NCBI GenBank assembly: GCA_019749915.1
Contig: JAIEPE010000009.1
Location: 1 to 64,000 of the forward strand
Length of the DNA: 64,000 nt
DNA from: Alphaproteobacteria bacterium
Lineage (GTDB): Bacteria; Pseudomonadota; Alphaproteobacteria; UBA9655
Direction of reading: 5' to 3'
In this document: piece after piece, positions 60,198 to 64,000 of the stretch
How the letters are laid out: the number at the start of each line of letters is the position of its first letter
How positions within the stretch are numbered: position 1 is the first letter of the stretch
Position numbers and translations under genes: made by a program
Notes under the pieces: generated by a model
Databases searched by the model: none
What the model was told of the DNA's origin: nothing
What the model saw: the letters and a program-made list of their open reading frames with translations, nothing else

Positions 60198-63119
60198 TCA
60201 AATCTCATCAAAGGAAGAGTTCGCTTCTTCATCTTTAAATATCTCTACACCTTTGGTGAGATTATGTATCAGCTCTGGACTCCAATGTTCTAAATCATTG
60301 CGACTGGATTCAACAAATCGAATCAGCCAATCTTTTTGACAAGAGGGACAAAGAGAGCCCCCTCTGCATTTGTCTCCTATCCTGTGAAATCCATTTATAG
60401 TAGATGTTGTGATTTGTTCATTAAAGGTTCCATTAAAATTATAGGAAAGCCCCGTAAGTTTAGGAATGAAGAAAGGAATCCCTGCAGCAAAGGGCCACCA
60501 CTCTTCTCCAAACCACTTTTGATAACTTTGAAGAACAGCAACGCTGATTTGAAATAAATAGAGAAGAGATTGAAGGCCAATAAATACTTTTACGGGCAAT
60601 CGGACCGCAGGATGGCTTTCATAGCCTTGAGGATCTTTGCTAATAACGAGATTTTTAAAGTTATCCATGGATTGAGCAAGAACATAGTTAAAAGGAAGGA
60701 AGGCTATCAAGGCAAAGCCTTCTCCGATGGAATCGGCCACAACGGTAGATGTAAAAAGGGAAGCAACTGTTGACCCTACAAGCTGAAGAAGAAGCCCAAC
60801 CGTAGGGGCTCCCAAAATTAAACAGGTATATTTCAACGCATCAAATGCAACCTCAGCAATAGATTTTTTGGCATTTTTCTTAGCCACTTCTTGTACTTCA
60901 TCTCCTAAGGAGAGCAGGTAACTTACCGCTGCAAAAGCTTGCTGAGCCTTGAGATCTACTTCAGAGCGTGCCCCCGCAATAACATCTTGAACATCCTTAT
61001 AAATGGCTTCAATGACCGCACCTGAAGCCCCTACAAGAAAATGTTTTAATTTTGTAAGGTTATGGTCAAACTTTTCTCTTTGCTTTTCCTCATTAGATCT
61101 CATGTGGAAAGGCAAAGATGAAGGAAAAAATACCTGTCTGAATTGCTTGCACCAATCTTCCAGCTTGGGAATGGCTTTCCACGCGATGGAAAAGTCATTG
61201 GCAAAGGCGTCTAGACATAGTGGAATTCCTCTCACAATAACAGCAACTCCAAATTCATTATCCCAATTGGGGAGCTGAAGTCCTTCTCTCCCAATATTTT
61301 CTGCCAAAATAAGATAAGCAACAGGAATAAGAGCAGTAACAGCAGCTATGGCTCCTGCAATACACATCCGCCCCACTTCTTTTTTTTCTTGTGACAAATA
61401 AGTAATTCCCTTTTTCCACAAATGGGCATTTCGGGAAATACCATCAGGACCAGCGCTATACATAATGTACAAAACAAGATATGTGGTAGCATTTCCTCTC
61501 AAAAATTCATCAAACGCTTCATTTAAGTTAGCTAAATAAGCAATTCCACCATTATAAACTGGGGCCATACCATACGCAAAGCCTGCTCCAATAAGCGGCC
61601 CAATAAGCCATTTCCCAATGCGCTGGGCCCAGGTGCTTTTGCCATTAAGGATTTGGTGGGTAAAATCTGTTAACTGGGTTTTTGTTGTAGCAGGCAGATC
61701 TTTTAAGCCATCTAGAAGTTCTAGCCATGTGCATTGAGGGGAAAGGGGCTGTGAGTGTGAGAGGGCTGCAGCTGTTGAATCAAGTCCTTGATCGTGCCGG
61801 GGAAAAGAAGAAAAAGCTTGAGAAGGGGGAGGCACTTCATCAAAACTCAAGTAAGTTCTGAGGGCTCCATGGGGCTGACCCGTTTGTAATAGATGGGCCC
61901 CAACGTCTTCCTCTCCCTCATTATCTAAGTCTGGAAACGGTCCATGCCGTAAGAATGTTGGAGATCCATGAGGGGGCGAGTCGCTTTCAAAGCTCGTTGA
62001 TCTATCGCTGTCATCGTTGCTAGAGTGATGTGCTGCACGAAATCGAATAAGAAATTGAGACGCTCTCTCAAGGGCCCCTGGCGCAAGAGTATATTGAGAA
62101 CGCTCAGGCCATATAGGACGCCCCCACAAAGAAGCTGATCGAGGGGCTGGATTTTCATCTAGTTGAGGCAAAGCTGGCCCCGTGGAACCTAGATTTGCAG
62201 AACCATCGCCGACGACAATTTCTACGTCCCCATTTACGGAAAGTTCTTGACTCCCTGGAAAGATGGAAACTTGAGATTGAATGGAAGAGTGACTTGCTCT
62301 TAGAAGTGGGGTTCCTGAAATAACAGTAGTAGGGGTACTTCTCCAGCGGCCCGGAAGAAGTGTTGTTGGTTGATCATCTGAGCCTTCATATCCATGTGGT
62401 TGAGTACTTGTGAACCTCTGAGCATTTGTGAGCTTTTTTCCTGTGAACAACGCTAAAATATTTGGAAATCCACTAGAAGAAGGCAGCCTCTCTCTTTCAG
62501 GGTGAGATGGATCGGCAAAAGGAAACGGCTCATCTGAACTTGAATCACTGCTGCTAAAGCTACTTGAATCAGAATCTAAAAGAGGATCTTCTTCATTCAG
62601 CCTTGATTTGCCTTGGGAATTAGCATCATGGGAACTCGAACTCGTCTCACGGGAGCCAGAAAAAACTTGAGGGGAAGGCACTCTATCTTGCAGGGACCCT
62701 GTGACAGGGGTTGTCCCAAAATCTGGTTGAGGGACAATTTCAAGCGGTTGTAGGGATGAAGTTGGAAAAGCAGTAGAAGGAGAAATTGTGGAGGCTACAT
62801 CTTGGCTATGGCTTAGTGAGAAACCGGGGAAGGGAATAATGGGTAAACTTTGATTTCCCTCAGGGGTAAGCTTTTCTGGAGAAGAGCCGCTATCCTCTGA
62901 GCTAGAACTTTGCTTAGAAGAATCACTGTTGATAATTTCCAGATCTGTAGTTCGGGGCTTTGGAGAGGGAATTCTGTGAACTACTTTTGATAAGTAAGGA
63001 TCACGCTCCTCCTCCATGGCTTTTGCTGCATCTATCATGAGCAAAGATGCGATAACCGTAGAGGCCGTTATTTTTTTCGCCCATTTTTTAATATCTACAG
63101 CTTGAAGACGTTCTTTCAT
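60198..63119 (-). CDS. Ser-rich polytopic membrane protein, module copy 2
   Basis: 973 residues, paralogue of the protein at 56694-59633 with the same layout: signal-like segment (about 12-36, ASTVIASLLMIDAAKA), Ser/Pro-rich disordered head with acidic SSSFSSSDSSSDEP runs, then a C-terminal membrane half (e.g. GPLIGAGFAYGMAPVYNGG, AAVTALIPVAYLILAEN, ILGAPTVGLLLQLVG) and the final cluster KCRGGSLCPSCQKDW. A 374-bp block of the head is identical to copy 1. Upstream homology to copy 1 stops about 25 bp before the ATG, where the sequence joins a remnant of a third peptide gene; the native promoter may therefore be lost. Confidence 0.82.
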   Translation of the reverse strand: MKERLQAVDIKKWAKKITASTVIASLLMIDAAKAMEEERDPYLSKVVHRIPSPKPRTTDLEIINSDSSKQSSSSEDSGSSPEKLTPEGNQSLPIIPFPGFSLSHSQDVASTISPSTAFPTSSLQPLEIVPQPDFGTTPVTGSLQDRVPSPQVFSGSRETSSSSHDANSQGKSRLNEEDPLLDSDSSSFSSSDSSSDEPFPFADPSHPERERLPSSSGFPNILALFTGKKLTNAQRFTSTQPHGYEGSDDQPTTLLPGRWRSTPTTVISGTPLLRASHSSIQSQVSIFPGSQELSVNGDVEIVVGDGSANLGSTGPALPQLDENPAPRSASLWGRPIWPERSQYTLAPGALERASQFLIRFRAAHHSSNDDSDRSTSFESDSPPHGSPTFLRHGPFPDLDNEGEEDVGAHLLQTGQPHGALRTYLSFDEVPPPSQAFSSFPRHDQGLDSTAAALSHSQPLSPQCTWLELLDGLKDLPATTKTQLTDFTHQILNGKSTWAQRIGKWLIGPLIGAGFAYGMAPVYNGGIAYLANLNEAFDEFLRGNATTYLVLYIMYSAGPDGISRNAHLWKKGITYLSQEKKEVGRMCIAGAIAAVTALIPVAYLILAENIGREGLQLPNWDNEFGVAVIVRGIPLCLDAFANDFSIAWKAIPKLEDWCKQFRQVFFPSSLPFHMRSNEEKQREKFDHNLTKLKHFLVGASGAVIEAIYKDVQDVIAGARSEVDLKAQQAFAAVSYLLSLGDEVQEVAKKNAKKSIAEVAFDALKYTCLILGAPTVGLLLQLVGSTVASLFTSTVVADSIGEGFALIAFLPFNYVLAQSMDNFKNLVISKDPQGYESHPAVRLPVKVFIGLQSLLYLFQISVAVLQSYQKWFGEEWWPFAAGIPFFIPKLTGLSYNFNGTFNEQITTSTINGFHRIGDKCRGGSLCPSCQKDWLIRFVESSRNDLEHWSPELIHNLTKGVEIFKDEEANSSFDEI

Positions 63120-63143
63120 AATACAAATAAGCCTCTGTATTTC

Positions 63144-63265
63144 CTAAGCCACCCATTGCTAAACAAAATGATCAATAATCTAAAGAGGTCAGTTGTTATG
63201 ATCATCCAACTAACACCCTGGTTGCAAATAGCAAAATTTTTTACGAGTAGTCATTTTCTTACGGT
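63144..63265 (+). pseudogene. Remnant of a third secreted-peptide gene
   Basis: Starting near 63144 the sequence matches copy 2 of the peptide gene from its middle (in frame P-P-I-A-K-Q-N-D-Q, then a stop at AATAATCTA) and then the 3' flank, where AAATAGCAAAATTTTTTACG resembles the region after the stop of both intact copies. Signal peptide, start codon and the C-x5-C end are gone. It abuts the upstream end of the large gene of copy 2. Confidence 0.65.
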
Positions 63266-63326
63266 TTTTGTAATATGCAAAAAAATTACTATGCGTGCAA
63301 TCTTCACTTATAAGAGCTGTCTTTAA

Positions 63327-64000
63327 TTAATCTTCGTCAGAAGAATCTAACCCTCTGTCTCTACGATCCGCTCTTCTTTCTTCATCTTCCTCTTCTTGCC
63401 GAGAAATCCATCCAATCTCACCAGTGTCTATATCAAATACCTGTTCATAAACACCTTCTCCTGATGGAAATCTAACTGCCCCTAAAAGCTTTGCCTCTTC
63501 TTTTTGTTGCCATTGTCTTGTATAATAATTTATCTCATTATTACAAATAACTATAATATTATAACTTCTAAAATCAGGATAATGCGATTCTTCAAAACAG
63601 AAATACCAGTTTCTATCTTTATCTCTTCGTTTGACGACTTTTATCCCCCTCGCTATTTTATCCATAAATTCATTAACATGATATTGCCAATCTTTCGTTC
63701 CCTTGCTTGTATCATAGCTATAATCAATTGTGTTAATAACAAAAGGGATCTTATTGTATTTTGTAGCAATGGCATGTTCTATTGATTCAAGTATTTGAGG
63801 AATTATTTCGGATAATTTTGTATATGAAGTAATATTTGTTAGCTTAATACGAGGTTTTTTAAAACTCTCTACGGGGATTTCACGTAGTTTTGCACATGGC
63901 GTATTTCCTACATCTAATACAAATTCATCATCCATTGCAAATAGTGGTAAGGATAGATAAAGAGAAAAAATTGAAATAAATAGAGTGACTTTAATAAAAT
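63327..64000 (-). CDS. Exported protein, unknown, partial at the window edge
   Basis: At least 223 residues; the frame stays open to the right edge. An ATG at 63935 exists, but upstream codons read F-I-K-V-T-L-F-I-S-I-F-S-L-Y-L-S-L-P-L-F-A, a signal peptide with cleavage before Met-Asp-Asp, so the true start lies just beyond 64000. The mature part is a mixed alpha/beta protein (FVINTIDYSYDT, WYFCFEESHYPDFRSYNIIVICNN, VRFPSGEGVYEQVFDIDTGEIGW) with an acidic/basic tail ending DSSDED. No family recognised. It continues the run of exported lineage-specific proteins from 53.5 kb onward. Confidence 0.78.
   Translation of the reverse strand, partial: FIKVTLFISIFSLYLSLPLFAMDDEFVLDVGNTPCAKLREIPVESFKKPRIKLTNITSYTKLSEIIPQILESIEHAIATKYNKIPFVINTIDYSYDTSKGTKDWQYHVNEFMDKIARGIKVVKRRDKDRNWYFCFEESHYPDFRSYNIIVICNNEINYYTRQWQQKEEAKLLGAVRFPSGEGVYEQVFDIDTGEIGWISRQEEEDEERRADRRDRGLDSSDED

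Overview
The window looks like a stretch of chromosome from a low-GC, host-associated alphaproteobacterium, most likely an intracellular lineage of the Holosporales/Paracaedibacter or Rickettsiales type. This is inferred from the AT-rich base composition, a Rickettsiales-type F-like conjugation cluster, a type VI secretion (T6SS) membrane-complex operon, a NB-ARC/TPR protein, and many exported Ser-rich proteins without recognisable homologues. No 16S gene or other phylogenetic marker is present, so the assignment stays provisional.

Layout. (1) 1-10.9 kb: a possible Hcp-like protein, then tpiA on the opposite strand, then a compact T6SS operon (SPOR-domain protein, TssJ-like lipoprotein, TssK, TssL, TssM, TssA). 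It supplies the envelope part of a T6SS; sheath, baseplate, ClpV and VgrG are not in the window. (2) 11.1-13.9 kb: housekeeping genes (double cold-shock-domain protein, rpmB), two small unknown genes and a tRNA-Thr(CGU). (3) 13.9-17.7 kb: accessory DNA beside the tRNA, with a nonsense-interrupted CdiI-like immunity gene and a large LuxR-HTH/transmembrane/NB-ARC/TPR protein. (4) 17.9-41 kb: a conjugative element. Two excisionase-like helix-turn-helix genes sit among CGTCTAC repeats. They are followed by an unknown gene, two paralogous replication-type genes (the second with an internal array of 21-bp palindromes), ssb, and a nearly continuous F-type tra operon in the order A L E K B V C, S26 peptidase, W U trbC N F, [antisense toxin-antitoxin], H G D. 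No relaxase or integrase is visible. (5) 41-46.7 kb: an exported GNAT-like acetyltransferase, a LysR regulator, an MHS-family transporter, an AMI1-like amidase and a possible stand-alone DnaA-N-like protein. (6) 47-53.3 kb: three tandem S9 peptidase-like genes; the most upstream in the transcriptional direction has lost the catalytic serine. (7) 53.5-64 kb: exported lineage-specific proteins, notably a duplicated module made of a small secreted peptide with a CAHNPNC ending and a convergent ~975-residue Ser-rich polytopic protein. A third, degraded peptide copy lies at 63.15 kb.

Working together: the tra genes would build an F-type pilus and transfer channel (pilin, core TraK/B/V, ATPase TraC, assembly factors TraW/U/TrbC/N/F/H/G, coupling protein TraD). 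The T6SS genes would build the TssJLM channel with its TssK adaptor and TssA. The peptide/large-membrane-protein modules, the NB-ARC/TPR protein with its broken immunity-like neighbour, and the palindrome array inside the replication-type gene are the best candidates for undescribed biology. All functional calls come from reading the sequence and family knowledge; no database search was run.
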